Positions 29,743 to 41,398 are shown, counted from the first letter of the stretch. The stretch: 64,000 bases of DNA from Incurvaria masculella (GCA_946894095.1 OX335652.1:20421001-20485000); one strand, 5' to 3'. Notes: generated from the letters alone by a model not told the origin. Numbers and translations: made by a program.

Positions 29743-31935
29743 ATTAACCCCTACATATTATGTTGGTCTCTCTCATTTAAACTGATAGTGCACGGGGATA
29801 TATCCACCGCGATGCAACAGTCCCAGCGATATTTCAACACCGGAATGCATATTTGTTCATCACCTCAAAATTAGCTTTGTGGCGATATCCCTACTCCAAT
29901 ATTTGGCCGCTTTATAGCCGTGAGGCGTCTTACATCCGTCGGCGCACAAGCAGACGTACAAACAGACAAACATTCATTAGGGTCGCGGCAGTCAACAGTC
30001 AACGGCGATGAAGTCAGCCGGCAGATAGCGGAGGTGAGTTTCGTTTTCGACTCTGTCGGTGCTATTTTGTAATTCTAAAGTAAACGAGCTGACTCCTTCG
30101 GTTCGATTAGCGCTGTATAGTTTGAGTCGATTAACGGTGCTAGAGTTCGTGAATTTGGATGTTTGGGTGTAACAGTGGCCCTTTAACCCGTGTTTAGGGC
30201 TCGGGAACATAACTATAGAGTCAGTTAAATTGTAAGCCATACGAAGAATAGTACAGTTCATTCGGAGAAACAATATCTGTTGGGTTATGTATCGATTTTC
30301 CATCGTACTATATTACGCACGATTCAATACGCCTTACGCCGTAGAGCAAATAAAGCTTTTTAGTTGCGCTATACCTTGTCCTTGATTCAAATTCAATGGA
30401 AGGAATATAAGTTAAGTTTCCAAGCCATACTAGAATAAACATTGAACATTTGACAATAAATGAATTGAATATTTTCACGTTCTATTACAATTCATGTATT
30501 TATTCCACAGAACATTGAGAGGATGGAGTCTAAACTTCACCCCAAATATTGGAAAGATGCCTTTCCCCCACTCGTACCCCGAGATGACACCTGCCACCAC
30601 AAACCTGCCACTCAGTGACTTGTGACTATTTCGGTGAGTGCTGTTCAATATAATCTGTATCCGCCAATCACCGCTTCGGAATACAGACACCGTCGCATGC
30701 AAAGTGCTTCGCTAGATTCTGTCCTTTAACGCAGAATCATGTTCCGAGACATGTTTTCCGTAGTGAACTCCGCTCTGCTCGACACCCGAACATGCTTTGT
30801 CGGAAAGACAACATTGCCAGCTCCTGCAGCTAACCACATATCCCGCGAGTCCATCCAACCCAAGGCTGAAGCTTACGATGGGCTAACCCAACTCCCGCGG
30901 TACTCTGGTCCTAACAGCCGGACCCGTAGCTCAGCTTCAGATAGGTACAATTCGACATTGCAACGCACGCCGCCACCTCCCGGCCACCTCATGCGGACGA
31001 GGCGACATCCCTTCTAGGGCGGCGGCGCCGTGCGGGGCGCGGTGGAGCGGAGGCTCACGTGGGCGGAGACAGATGGCCACGATTGTTCTATATTGAAACA
31101 AAACGGTGCGCGGCTGTTGTGTGGTGGTAATGTGAGTGTATCGATCGGTGAATCTGAACAGATCGTGTTTTTACATTGTGTTATCGAATTGAGAATACAA
31201 CTTAAAAGTTTTTACTAGCCATGAAAACACGCAAAAAACATAAAAATAGTTTCTCAATAACTTATAGTATTGCGTCTGCGATAAACACAAAACAAGATAA
31301 TGATTGTTGGTAAAAATCTACGTAATCTAATGAAAAACTGCAAATGCCTAATGCATACCACTTCCTAACATCGTACACTTGTGTTTCAGGAATGGTTCTC
31401 ATGCTTCCTGGAGGTTTTCCATGGTAAATTAGCTCGCTGGGTGAACAGGCAAGTGAGTGATTCAATTTGATATTTGGTTGGGGTTAGTACCACGCTAACT
31501 GGTAAATTTCAGGCCACTTGGCCGAATAACACGTTCTTTGACAGTTACCATGGTATGCTTTCATAGAATTACTTCATAGAAACACAATACCATATGTAAA
31601 TGATATGTAATCAAGGAATGTGATATGTATGCATGTATAATCAACCGTCCAGCAAGGACAAATTAATTGAAGAAAGAGCCCAGTAAAAAGAAGACTATCC
31701 ATACATTTCTTTAACTCGATACGATTTTATTTTTTTTATATTTACTGGACTTAATCGAAAACAATATTTCATTGTAGAGACTACAGGATTACTCGAATCT
31801 TTCGAAACTTTTGCTATAAAACTGAGGGCGTTATTTAATACGAACTTTCGACTTAGAATAGTATCCATCGATTCCGACACATCGGTTAAAATGCGTGCCA
31901 TTAGTCATTGTATAACCGTGATTAGATCGAGATGC
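29743..31935. other. Long stretch without a recognised gene
   Basis: Unique sequence. The 103-codon minus ORF (29992-30303) and the 92-codon plus ORF (30739-31017, ending PPPPGHLMRTRRHPF) look non-repetitive but match no domain I know. 30960-31060 is GC-rich. 31437-31553 shares GAATAACACG-TTTGACAGTTA with 49282-49368. Confidence 0.35.
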
Positions 31936-31939
31936 CTTA

Positions 31940-33324
31940 TGTAGCCTTGTTTATTTAAAGGGTGTGATGCATTAGAAGAAATGAGTAAGTAGGAGTGGTT
32001 GCCACGGACAGACCGACAGACATATATAGGGTTTCAAGGGCCCAGGGATCTTCCGGTGGTTCGTTGTAATTTAATTAGGCTACAAGATATCCAGGTGGTT
32101 ACGCCGGTGTATAAAGTGTGATGTGTAGAGGAGGGATCTCATGAATGTACTTGGTGGCAGCTCTGCAGCGTGTGGGGGAGGCTGTTCACAGGTTGGGAAT
32201 GGGTGAATTTGTAGGGAATCGATGAATAGCGAATTAACAGACTACAGTAGGTACAAAAAAAGATGTAATAAATTATAGACCATTTGAGGCTCAAAACACA
32301 AACAGACAATCAAAAATACACCCTGGCATTGTCCTATTTAAGACACCTACAAATTAAGAAAATTGGGCTGTGGCGATCTAACCATCTACCTAAAATAGCC
32401 TATATTTAGAAGCACAAAGAAGACTATAAATAATTAACAATCAAGGCGGTGTTCTAACACGGCCTTAGCCTAACCTAATATCCAAATGGCCGGGGTTCCA
32501 TGCCGGGAGCTCGGGGTGGGTCCGAGGTCGTGCGTAGTCGAATGGGCGGTGTTCTGCTTCAATGGGTGGTCCTGATAGATGCTCTTTGCGGTATCATCGT
32601 AGATTTCTACGGGGGGGGCTGGCGTTAGAGTATAGGTACCGTGCGGGGATCCAGCAGGCGTACGGCGACGCTGTGGTGGTGGGTCTACGTGTTGAAGATG
32701 TCGGACCGGCCACTGTGACAGGGCACGGCGGAAGCTGTGGCTGCTGGTCCACGGGCTGAAGACATCGGAAGGCGTGGGTGTGGCCTCGAAGTAGATCACG
32801 CCCGGCTGCTCACACGGATACGGAACACGGCGGCACGGCGGGCGCACCGATATTCGCGAAGGGTGGTACGCGGACAGCTCAACCAACTTTTGGGAGCGAA
32901 AGTTTTCACATTTTGTTCATGTCGCCTGACTCCTCGGCCTCGGGACCCGCACTCGTCGGAGCACGTGGCGCGACCGTGCGTCTCAAGGTGCTGCCCGCTT
33001 CTCCCCGTGTCCCGCGGGCGGCGCGGCGGAGGATTGCCGCGTGTTTCGACATTCCCAATCGGCGTCGCTAAGGCCCCAGTGGCGAGATCCGGTGCAGCAT
33101 CTCGCTTGCACCTTGCTGGGAGCGCTGCTGTTGCGTCCTTGTCTTGTGTCTAACGAATTTAACTCAAACGGCGCTGTTTGTGCACCAGTGCCGAGATCCG
33201 GTGCAGCATCTCGCTCGCACCTTGCTGGGAGCGATGCCGTTGCGTCCTTGTCTCGCACTCAATGCAAAAAGATAATCTCGCCCCTGGTATCGTTACGTCA
33301 TAAGGCGGCGCGGCGGACGCTACA
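31940..33324 (-). repeat. Gypsy element 3' LTR (1385 bp)
   Basis: TGTAGC...GCTACA ends in either orientation. Same length as the other LTR, with no difference found by eye. Near its minus-strand start it carries two 75-80-base direct repeats (GAGATCCGGTGCAGCATCTC at 33084 and 33193) in what should be U3. An AATAAA lies about 10 bases before the minus-strand end (31955-31950). A 138-codon sense ORF is present in both LTRs. Confidence 0.95.
32470..32886 (-). CDS. LTR-internal 138-codon proline-rich ORF (doubtful)
   Basis: Sense to the element, starting about 440 bases into the LTR. The product is Pro/Arg/His-rich with no domain I know. An identical ORF lies at 42717-43133 because the LTRs match. 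GC-rich LTR DNA also opens ORFs on the other strand (97 and 138 codons), so this is probably chance. Confidence 0.2.
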   Translation of the reverse strand: MVELSAYHPSRISVRPPCRRVPYPCEQPGVIYFEATPTPSDVFSPWTSSHSFRRALSQWPVRHLQHVDPPPQRRRTPAGSPHGTYTLTPAPPVEIYDDTAKSIYQDHPLKQNTAHSTTHDLGPTPSSRHGTPAIWILG

Positions 33325-36300
33325 ATACCCGGTTACTTAAAAAACAAAAAAAAACAAGCAAAAAAAAAAAAGAATTTAAGTACCCTAGACATTTAACAAA
33401 GTGACCAGAATGTCACAGTGACTATAACATTAATTGCTGAACTATAATTGACAGTGCAAAAGTAATAATTAATACTGAAGCTAACCAAAATGTTACTAAT
33501 GATAATCTTTACATCAATGTGATATCGATTGGCAAAACTGTTTTAAATTTCTAGACATTCAACAGGTTTACAATACTATAAGCCAAGCCCAATGGAATGC
33601 TAAAACATCTAAATGACAACAGAAATAGAATTAATATCGAACACAGTGTTATGACATTAACATATAAGTAACATTTTTATCAATCAGTAAAATATTTACA
33701 CACATGTACAAGCTAACACATATTTACAATCCTATGGAAGCCACAGCCCAATGACTTATATCCTTTAAGTTGACTTTCATTATTAATAAAAAGTATAAGA
33801 CGAGTATGAGAAGAAACATTACTAGCCAAAATTATATTCATGAATGTCTTTTTTTTAAATAAAAACAAGAAAAGCAAGGCATAAAGAGAACAAGTTGTGT
33901 CCTTGAGTGTACTTTCAATAATAAGGAAAATTGAGATACGTATAAAAATAAACATCACTAAAGAAGTTGTATCTATGAGTGTACTTTCGATAATAAGAAT
34001 TAAGACAAATAATTTAAGAAAAAAAAAAACATCAATAAAGGAAGTTTTGTCCTTGAGTGTATTTTCAATAATAAAAATTAAGACAAGTATGAGAAAACAT
34101 TATTAAGCGAAGTTGTGTCCACCAGCATTATTAAAGCGATAGTAGGAACCACTGTGTGTTCCGGACATTATATTTCTAACATTCCGTATACTTTCTAAAT
34201 ACTATAATGTGTCTAGCGACATCCTACTTAAGATGTGTCACTCTGAACGCGAACTAACTAACTAACTAACTAACTAACTAAGTACCTACGCTTAAGTATT
34301 TTAATTGTATTTATATAATTAGCATGTTTATATCTTAATACAATTTGAATTTTCTCAAAATCCGTGTTTAATTTTGTCTTTCCGAGAGTTTATATGTTCA
34401 GTGGCTCACTATGCCATATTTATTTAGAGTTCCTACTCTTATTGGTCGCTATTGTGCGCCTATAAATTAATTTTAAGTTTAAACTAAAATTAGCAATATT
34501 TACAATTGTACAATTAATACGAAAGTTTTACCAACACTCACGAACGCGTTTTGAGACACATGAAATGATTTGGCAAATAAGACTCAGCAGTCTTCAAAAT
34601 GGTTTACATTAACCGAATAGAATCCTATGGGAAACGTCATTAACATTTAACCCGTAGACGCTCAAAATCCAAAATAATAAGTGCCTTTTTATAAGGGACG
34701 CTTTATAAATGTCCTATCCTTGTTCTTACCTAGAGTAAATTTTATCTAAATACGACTTATAAGTATTTTTATATACAGGTATGTACAGAGAACATGTGTT
34801 GGGAGGGTATGGTTGTTTGGAACTTAAAACTAAATAATGCAACCCAACCAGTCTTATTATGCCGACTTAACATAAAAAACTGGTTGTAATTGGTGAGCCT
34901 CAGAGTGAGAACTCGTAAAACCCCTTCAGATCAAGACACGCGAACTGTCTCGTGTCTCATCTTGGCCCTAGGTAGGTGCCTAGTGCACCGCCTGTCGAGA
35001 AGCGTTAAATGGGGTATGGCCTGCACCTAGAGATTCTATAGAATTTTGCCCCCCTCATGGGAGGCGGCATCTATCACGAAATACACCATTATGTGTTTTC
35101 AGCTGAACGTGTCTGACGCGACGTGTTGCCCGTTACAGTACACTATAGCTGTTAAAAGAAAAAAAGAAAAGAGAAAAAAAATAGAGAATAACCAAAAGAA
35201 CTAACATAAAATAAAGCGCGGTGAATGCGCTGTATGCCTTGTCTACGTAAGTGACTCGGTTGAGACCACTTACTAGTGACAGAGGACAGATATGGGGAAA
35301 AGGGTAGGAACCACTTGCTTACATCATCATTCACTTATCCTGTCGTATCCTTTCTTTTAAATTATCTATCATACTGGGTTGGGTAAGGTGGTTGGTGTTA
35401 GGTGGGAGGGCGCAAGCTTGCTAGGGAATAGGGTGAGGGGTGAGGTTAAGTGAGGTGGAGGTAAAAGAAAGAGAGAGAAGAAAAAAAAAAACCCGACGAA
35501 CGCGAGGCTGGTTTGCTTCGCGGACGTCTGTGAAAGACCCTAACCTAACTAAGAATTTGTCGAACTGATTTTAACGGATTCGAACAATGTGGAGTGTAGA
35601 TAAGGCTTATATTTATATGGAGGTTCTACAACCGCCTCCAGCTGTGACGACACAAGAGTGACCGTACACATAAGTTTGAGAGATAAGGCTTTATTTTTTG
35701 CTACGCAGGATTCTCAACCAACCGTCCTGCGGGATATTTTGAATAAGGCTTGGGCGTTTAACGTGCGTTTCAAAAATACCATAAAAAACCGCGCACCGGT
35801 GAGTCGATAAGGCTTTAATTTATAACAAAGAACGTTAACTCGACCGCGTTCCATATCGCCCAGGACACACGTGTACCCAATAGTACATTGTGACACAAGC
35901 ACATTTTTTTTTAAAAGACAAAATATATTTTTTTTTTCCAAAGACAAAATTTTCCAAGAACAAGACATATACTAAAACTTAAATAAACATACCAAAACGA
36001 ATCTAACCTAGGTAGTGTGTCGGCATGATTTGTGACCGAACACCTAGATGCGGGATAAGGCTTAGATTTATAACACGGATTCCCACGTAACCGTCCGTGA
36101 GCAAGGATAGGGCTTTTTATTTATTAACGTGAATTCCCTTGCCAATACCGTTCACGGGATATTTTTTCAATAAGGCTTTAGATATTAACGTGCGTTCGAA
36201 AAATATTCCAAAAAAACAACCGCGCACGACTGACCCTAACCTAACTATTGGAGTATAGCTTGTTTTACTAAAAAAACTTCTCCAAGAATTACCGTCATCC

Positions 36301-36485
36301 ATGTATCCCTTGACACCTGGCTCCTTTTTAGGGCGTGTGACACAAGATACAATTTAATAGAGAATTTAACCATTTAAAAATTTTGTAACTTATTGTTACT
36401 TAAAGTTATTGTTTAAATTTATGACCAAATATATCAAAGAAATGCAAACCAGTTCAACAAAAGTTTTAATTAATTTTTTTTTTTT
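33325..36485 (-). other. Gypsy element 3' non-coding region with internal repeats
   Basis: No ORF above about 85 codons on the sense strand and no env domain. 33770-34110 has about three units of 85-95 bp containing CCTTGAGTGTACTTTCAATA. 34250-34281 is an (ACTA)n run. 35598-36230 has about six modules built on GATAAGGCTTTA-ATTTATAAC. The base just inside the 3' LTR is not a clear polypurine tract. Confidence 0.7.
35684..36230 (-). repeat. GATAAGGCTT modules in the 3' region
   Basis: A block of about 120 bases at 35684-35801 (AAGGCTTTATT, CCGT-C-CGGGATATTTT, AATAAGGCTT, TAACGTGCGTT, AACCGCGCAC) recurs at 36108-36230 with changes. Single modules lie at 35598, 35810 and 36053. Confidence 0.75.
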
Positions 36486-39400
36486 TTAGTATTTAATAAT
36501 ATCACTCACATGTATTAGGCCTGCCTTGGAACCATCCATGTTGCCCAAAATGTATGTATTTTCAGATTTTTTCTCAAGGACCACAGATTTAATAAAACGA
36601 GGGGCTAATTTATTTGAAAAGAATTTAGCGGCGTCCGATTGAACATGGGATCGACGCCAGACTATGTCACCTACATTGAAATGTATCACTGAACGACGAA
36701 GGTTGTAGCGTTTGGCATTAGCTTGATATGCTTGAGTCAGGTTCGCTTGGATTTGATGAAAAACGCTTGCCAATGATTTTAAGCTAGTGGTCCATTCGTC
36801 GCGACCATCGATAATTAACTCCTCTAATTTAGTGAAATCTGCAAATTTATGGAATCGACCATCGAAGATGAGTTCTCTACCTGTCATTACAAAATTGGGT
36901 GAAAACCCATGGGCTAAGCTGACATGGCTATTTAAAGCTGCCTGAATCTTAGGTAAATTTTTAGTCCAGTTTCTATGGTCTGTCTCAACATAAGAAGCAA
37001 TGGCTAATTCAATGGTACGATTGTGTCTTTCCACTGGATTGTTTTGTGGGAAATAGACACAATTTTTGAAAAATTTAGGGATATTATACCTTTTTAAAAG
37101 TGCCTGAAACTCGTTAGAGACGAACTGCACGCCATTATCACTTATCATACAATATGGCACGCCATAGACTAGGAAAATCTCATTTTCAATGAATTTACTT
37201 ATTGACTTACTATTGGCTTTTCTAAGTGGGCATAACCATACAAATTTGGAGAAAATGTCAACTACAGTAAGCAAGTATGCGTGTCCTGAATAAGACCTCG
37301 GCAGAGGACCAATGAGATCGCAACTTAATGTTTGCATTGGAGCGTAGACCTTCTTCTGAAATAACATTTTACCATGGGGTAGCTGATTATTAGCTTTAAA
37401 TGCCAAACAAACTTCACACGAACTTAAGATTGATTTGATTGAAGGAAACATGTTGGGCCAGTAATAATTCAGTTGTAACTTTTTAAAACATTTAAATGGG
37501 CCAAGGTGTGCCGATAGAGGGCTCTCGTGAGTAGCAGTTACTAGCTGTTTAATATGGTCAGCGGGAATAACTTCTTTCCATGAAAATGAATTTAAAAGAT
37601 TGAATTTAGGTTTGCAAAAACGAAAGAGCTTATCGTCTTCCAACCTAAAGTTCGGGTAACTAGCGGGTGATTTTTGTATACTATTTTTTATTTTCAAAAA
37701 CCACTCATCAGTTATAGGAACGTTTGGGTTGGATGAGTTTACACTTTCGATCTTAATACGTGACAACGCGTCTGGGACAACATGGAGTTTGCCTTTCTTG
37801 TGGACGATATCAAAGGAGAATTGCGAGAGCCTAGTAGACCAACGGGCGAGCCTGCCCGTGGGGTTCTCGAGTTTATATAACCATTTCAAGCTTTCATGGT
37901 CAGTCACAATCGTGAAATGAGTTCCTTCTAGGTAATGTCTAAAATGTGTGGTAGCTTCCACAATACTAAGTAATTCCCTTTCGGTGGTAGAAAAACCTTG
38001 CTCTTGTTTTGTTAGCGTTCTCGAATAGTAAGCTACGGGGTGTTCCTGAAAATTTGCGTCCTTTTGTACAACTGCTGAACCAATTCCCACTAAACTTGCA
38101 TCACAGTGGAGGAAAAAGGGGGCTTCAAAATTGGGAACACATAAAACTGGGGCTGAAGTGAGGGCGGATTTTAATTTTACGAAGGCTGCCTCTGCCTCAG
38201 GTGTCCAATTAAATTTTGAATATTTTTCAGAGATGGAACTTGTGAGATTGGACAGGGGCGCCGCAATAGTAGAGAAATTTTTGATGAAACGGCGGTAGTA
38301 GGAAGCTAGTCCTAAGAAACTGCGTACATCTTTGACACATTTGGGTGTTGGAAAATTTTTCACTGCCTCCACTTTGGCTGGGTCAGTCTTTAAGCCGAAC
38401 TCGTTTATAACGTAACCAAGATATTTCAGCTCAGATTTTAGAAATTCACACTTCTTTAGGTTAACTGTTAGGTTAGCGAAATGTAAACGTTCGTAAACTT
38501 TGTCAAGGTAAGAAATATGGTCTGCAAAATTGTTGGAAATTATAATTAGGTCGTCTAGATAACCAAACACATGGTCATCGAATTCTGCACCTGGTAGTAA
38601 CGCATCGACCAGGCGCTGTAAATTCTGGGGTGCGTTAGATAGCCCAAAAGGGACCACCTTAAATTGTAATAAGCCTCGGCCCTGTGAGATAATCGCTGTC
38701 TTTTCCTTAGCCGATTCTGCCAGAGGGAGCTGAAGAAATGCCTTAGATAAGTCAATGGAAGAAATATATTTTGCGTCCTTTAAATTATCAAGAATGTTAT
38801 CTATGCGAGGGAGAGGATAACTACATTTTTTTGTAACAGCGTTTAGTTTACGAGAGTCCATGCAAAGGCGGAAGGAGTTGTCCTTCTTGGGTACTACTAA
38901 CACAGGACTGGCCCAGGGTGACGATGATGGTTCCAGAACATCCAAGTCTATCATTTCATCTATTAATTGGTCCACTAACTTTTGTTTGTAGGGTGACATG
39001 CGATAGAACCTTTGTTTGATTGGAGGACCTTCCGTATCAATTTCATATTCAAGAAGATGCGTTCGACCTAGGCCACATTTTTCAAAAGATATGGACTCAA
39101 ACTTTTCTATCGTTTTATTTAATATTAATTGTTCATCTGGAGAAAGTTTACAATTACTCGAGTTAGAAATAGAATGCAGCTGTTGCGCGTTAGAAACAGA
39201 ATGCGGGGGCTGTGCGCTCTGAGCGCAATGTGTGGCATTGAGCGCTCCGGAAGAAGGCTTGGTTTCACCGACCGACGCGAGCGGCACGTACGTAGGGAGG
39301 GTGGGCGGGGGAGAATTCGGCCGATACGCTTTGCGTTCTAAGACATCTATTGACTCTTGCACAGAAGCGACGGCTATTTTGCGGGCCGACTTAATGTCCG

Positions 39401-39974
39401 GGTTATTATTAGACGGAATGTCGTCCAAAGCTAACAATAACTTAGTAAGTGATTCATCCAACAACTTATAATGTTTGCTCGAACGGGGGCTGTTAAAGCT
39501 AGAAATTTTACTTTTAATGATATCTAAGCTGGAAATAATATCTTTAATTTTTTTAATGGCCCCATCAATGTTTAATGAAGAAATCTGAAATTCTGACGGA
39601 ATGGAGAAAGTGATTTTTTTATTTATACAGCCGGAAATTTTTTTTGATAGACCGGACTTTTCCCAAAATTCTGTGCCTAAAATGCAATCAGATTTAATTT
39701 CTGGAATAACTTCAAAAGTAAGTGGAATTTCAATGCCGTCGACCACGATATTGCAATGGATTGAGCCTGGACTAAATTGTTTAGTCCCGTCTGCCGTAGA
39801 GGCGGAACAAATTTTGGACTTGTCTAAAGTATATCCCATATTCAGTATTTCAAGATGTGAATTATTACCAAACACATTTATCTCGGCTCCACTATCTAAT
39901 AGAGCTGTAAAATCCTTATTATTTAACTTGAAATGAACGTAAGGCCTCCTATCGCCATGTTGGTTTGATAGCAC
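36486..39974 (-). CDS. pol: Gypsy Pol polyprotein (PR-RT-RH-IN)
   Basis: 1162 codons counted from the first residue shown; the frame stays open upstream to the frameshift site at 40061-40067, so the true product is probably a Gag-Pol fusion rather than starting here. The first listed codon is GTG, not ATG. Retropepsin: LLDSGAEINVFG with Asp27. RT (about 310-545): SIDLSKA (Asp408) and YLDD (472-475). RNase H: Asp625 in HCDAS, Glu667 in TTERELL, Asp692 in VTDHESL, Asp735. Integrase: His816-X6-His823-X29-Cys853-X2-Cys856, then Asp886, Asp946 (SDNG) and Glu982 (PVERH), a DD35E spacing. The C-terminal KLAPRF region has IKS instead of GPY/F. No chromodomain. All catalytic residues are present, so the enzymes may work. 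Confidence 0.95.
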   Translation of the reverse strand: MLSNQHGDRRPYVHFKLNNKDFTALLDSGAEINVFGNNSHLEILNMGYTLDKSKICSASTADGTKQFSPGSIHCNIVVDGIEIPLTFEVIPEIKSDCILGTEFWEKSGLSKKISGCINKKITFSIPSEFQISSLNIDGAIKKIKDIISSLDIIKSKISSFNSPRSSKHYKLLDESLTKLLLALDDIPSNNNPDIKSARKIAVASVQESIDVLERKAYRPNSPPPTLPTYVPLASVGETKPSSGALNATHCAQSAQPPHSVSNAQQLHSISNSSNCKLSPDEQLILNKTIEKFESISFEKCGLGRTHLLEYEIDTEGPPIKQRFYRMSPYKQKLVDQLIDEMIDLDVLEPSSSPWASPVLVVPKKDNSFRLCMDSRKLNAVTKKCSYPLPRIDNILDNLKDAKYISSIDLSKAFLQLPLAESAKEKTAIISQGRGLLQFKVVPFGLSNAPQNLQRLVDALLPGAEFDDHVFGYLDDLIIISNNFADHISYLDKVYERLHFANLTVNLKKCEFLKSELKYLGYVINEFGLKTDPAKVEAVKNFPTPKCVKDVRSFLGLASYYRRFIKNFSTIAAPLSNLTSSISEKYSKFNWTPEAEAAFVKLKSALTSAPVLCVPNFEAPFFLHCDASLVGIGSAVVQKDANFQEHPVAYYSRTLTKQEQGFSTTERELLSIVEATTHFRHYLEGTHFTIVTDHESLKWLYKLENPTGRLARWSTRLSQFSFDIVHKKGKLHVVPDALSRIKIESVNSSNPNVPITDEWFLKIKNSIQKSPASYPNFRLEDDKLFRFCKPKFNLLNSFSWKEVIPADHIKQLVTATHESPLSAHLGPFKCFKKLQLNYYWPNMFPSIKSILSSCEVCLAFKANNQLPHGKMLFQKKVYAPMQTLSCDLIGPLPRSYSGHAYLLTVVDIFSKFVWLCPLRKANSKSISKFIENEIFLVYGVPYCMISDNGVQFVSNEFQALLKRYNIPKFFKNCVYFPQNNPVERHNRTIELAIASYVETDHRNWTKNLPKIQAALNSHVSLAHGFSPNFVMTGRELIFDGRFHKFADFTKLEELIIDGRDEWTTSLKSLASVFHQIQANLTQAYQANAKRYNLRRSVIHFNVGDIVWRRSHVQSDAAKFFSNKLAPRFIKSVVLEKKSENTYILGNMDGSKAGLIHVSDIIKY

Positions 39975-40054
39975 CGGGCTAACTTTCGGAAAGTCATGAA
40001 CAAATTTTAACCAGTCATGCCATTCTTCCGAGGAGGTATAAGTCGCCGGTGCGT

Positions 40055-41398
40055 TTACCCGTTTTTTGTATGAGAAGCGGAAGATTGAGGGGGAGATGGG
40101 GGGGCCTCGATCGCTCGAATATTGTTATGCGGCAGCTCGCGCGCGCTATCGGCGTAGTTCGATGAGTGAAAGTGAGTCGCCGGGGGGTGACTCGCGTTCG
40201 GAAAATAAGGTCGGTATTGCTGACCCCTAGGGCGGTAAGAGTTATTGTATTGGCCTGAATAGCCTGGCCTAAAACGAGGATATTGACCGCCATTAAAATT
40301 GTTATTGTTGGCGTTGTTAATATAAGTTGGAGGATTCTGTTGCCTAACACTAAATTGGCCTGCATTATTGTTATACCACGGCGGGTATTGTTGTCCGCTG
40401 CGTTGGTGTGACGCTTCAGCACGAGATGTGAACCGAGAGTGGGGCTGAGGCGTAGACCTCGAATTTTGGTTACCTTTCGCGGCACATGTGGGACAATTTT
40501 TGGACGTGACATTTAGCTTGCCGCAGTCAAAGCAGATAGGTATTAAAATATTCGGGCAGTTTTTAAAAGAATGGCCCGTATTTTTACATTTGAGACAAGC
40601 GTTTGCGTTTGAAGTCGACACTGTCTCGGCTTTAGGAATATAACTGTTAACTTTGGACACCTCTGATTTGATATTACTGAAGGGGGCCTCATTATTAAAA
40701 CGTTCAATTTTCTTACCATACGCCAGAAGGTCGCAAGTATTTTTAATCGTACCGTAAATCAGACATTGATTGTACTTAGGTAACATATTTCGTTTTATTA
40801 TTTCGAAAAGCATGATATCGGAAATTTGACCCTTGATTTTATTTGCCAAATCATTCACATCTGTTACAAAATCTGACAACTTCTGGTTAGGTTTTTGTTT
40901 TAACGAGCGAATACGGGATTCCGTGTCGAAAACGTAGTCGATATTATCGTACTCCTCTAACAAGGCTTTCTTAAGCTGGTCCCAATTCGTAACTCCATCC
41001 CTCACGGTACGGAACCATTTCAAAGCAGTGCCCGACAACAAATCAATGAAACATCTCAGTACGATGTCATAGTTAGATTTCCGCGCATAAGTAAGCTCTT
41101 CGACACGGGCAATGAATTCACGTACATCTGTTTCACCACTATATTTTAGATTCCAGGACGATAAGTTGTAGTAATGTTTGTTGAACACACAATTTTCGTG
41201 GAGACCTTCTGGTTTTACCACGGTACTTGAAGATGACTGGTTGGAATCGTTATCCAAGGAAAAAAAACTGGGTCCATAATCACCACCACTACGTGTTACA
41301 ACATTAACCTCCGACTGTGAGTTTATGGATTGATTGTCATACATCATTAATTGGTCCTCTGGCATGTCAATGCACACGGAATGGTCCTGGCTTTCCAT
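40055..41398 (-). CDS. gag: Gypsy Gag polyprotein
   Basis: 447 codons with ATG start. It follows a 786-base leader after the primer site. Residues about 90-220 form the retrotransposon capsid-like helical region (LKYSGETDVREFIARVEE, GTALKWFRTVRD). A CCHC knuckle lies at 268-281 (CLKCKNTGHSFKNC). A second one (289-302, CFDCGKLNVTSKNC) has Val where His belongs. The tail 305-445 is Asn/Tyr/Gln/Pro-rich, with RPGYSGQYNN and RGQQYRPYFP. The stop comes two codons after AAA AAC. It should assemble particles and bind the element RNA. Confidence 0.95.
   Translation of the reverse strand: MESQDHSVCIDMPEDQLMMYDNQSINSQSEVNVVTRSGGDYGPSFFSLDNDSNQSSSSTVVKPEGLHENCVFNKHYYNLSSWNLKYSGETDVREFIARVEELTYARKSNYDIVLRCFIDLLSGTALKWFRTVRDGVTNWDQLKKALLEEYDNIDYVFDTESRIRSLKQKPNQKLSDFVTDVNDLANKIKGQISDIMLFEIIKRNMLPKYNQCLIYGTIKNTCDLLAYGKKIERFNNEAPFSNIKSEVSKVNSYIPKAETVSTSNANACLKCKNTGHSFKNCPNILIPICFDCGKLNVTSKNCPTCAAKGNQNSRSTPQPHSRFTSRAEASHQRSGQQYPPWYNNNAGQFSVRQQNPPTYINNANNNNFNGGQYPRFRPGYSGQYNNSYRPRGQQYRPYFPNASHPPATHFHSSNYADSARELPHNNIRAIEAPPSPPQSSASHTKNG
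40061..40067 (-). promoter_or_regulatory. -1 frameshift slippery heptamer A AAA AAC
   Basis: On the minus strand the gag codons read ACA AAA AAC GGG TAA. Slipping back one base at A AAA AAC enters the pol frame, which is open from there to the end of pol. The phase (X XXY YYZ) is correct. No clear stem or pseudoknot was drawn downstream by eye. Confidence 0.85.

Noticed and set aside
32737..33153. 138- and 97-codon antisense ORFs in the LTRs
   Set aside because: GC-rich LTR DNA opens several frames on both strands; identical in both LTRs only because the LTRs match.
33325..36485. env-like ORF downstream of pol
   Set aside because: No sense ORF above about 85 codons and no signal or membrane protein seen.
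40015..40512. 165-codon minus ORF overlapping gag
   Set aside because: Third-frame shadow of the gag tail; Thr/Leu-rich low-complexity product.
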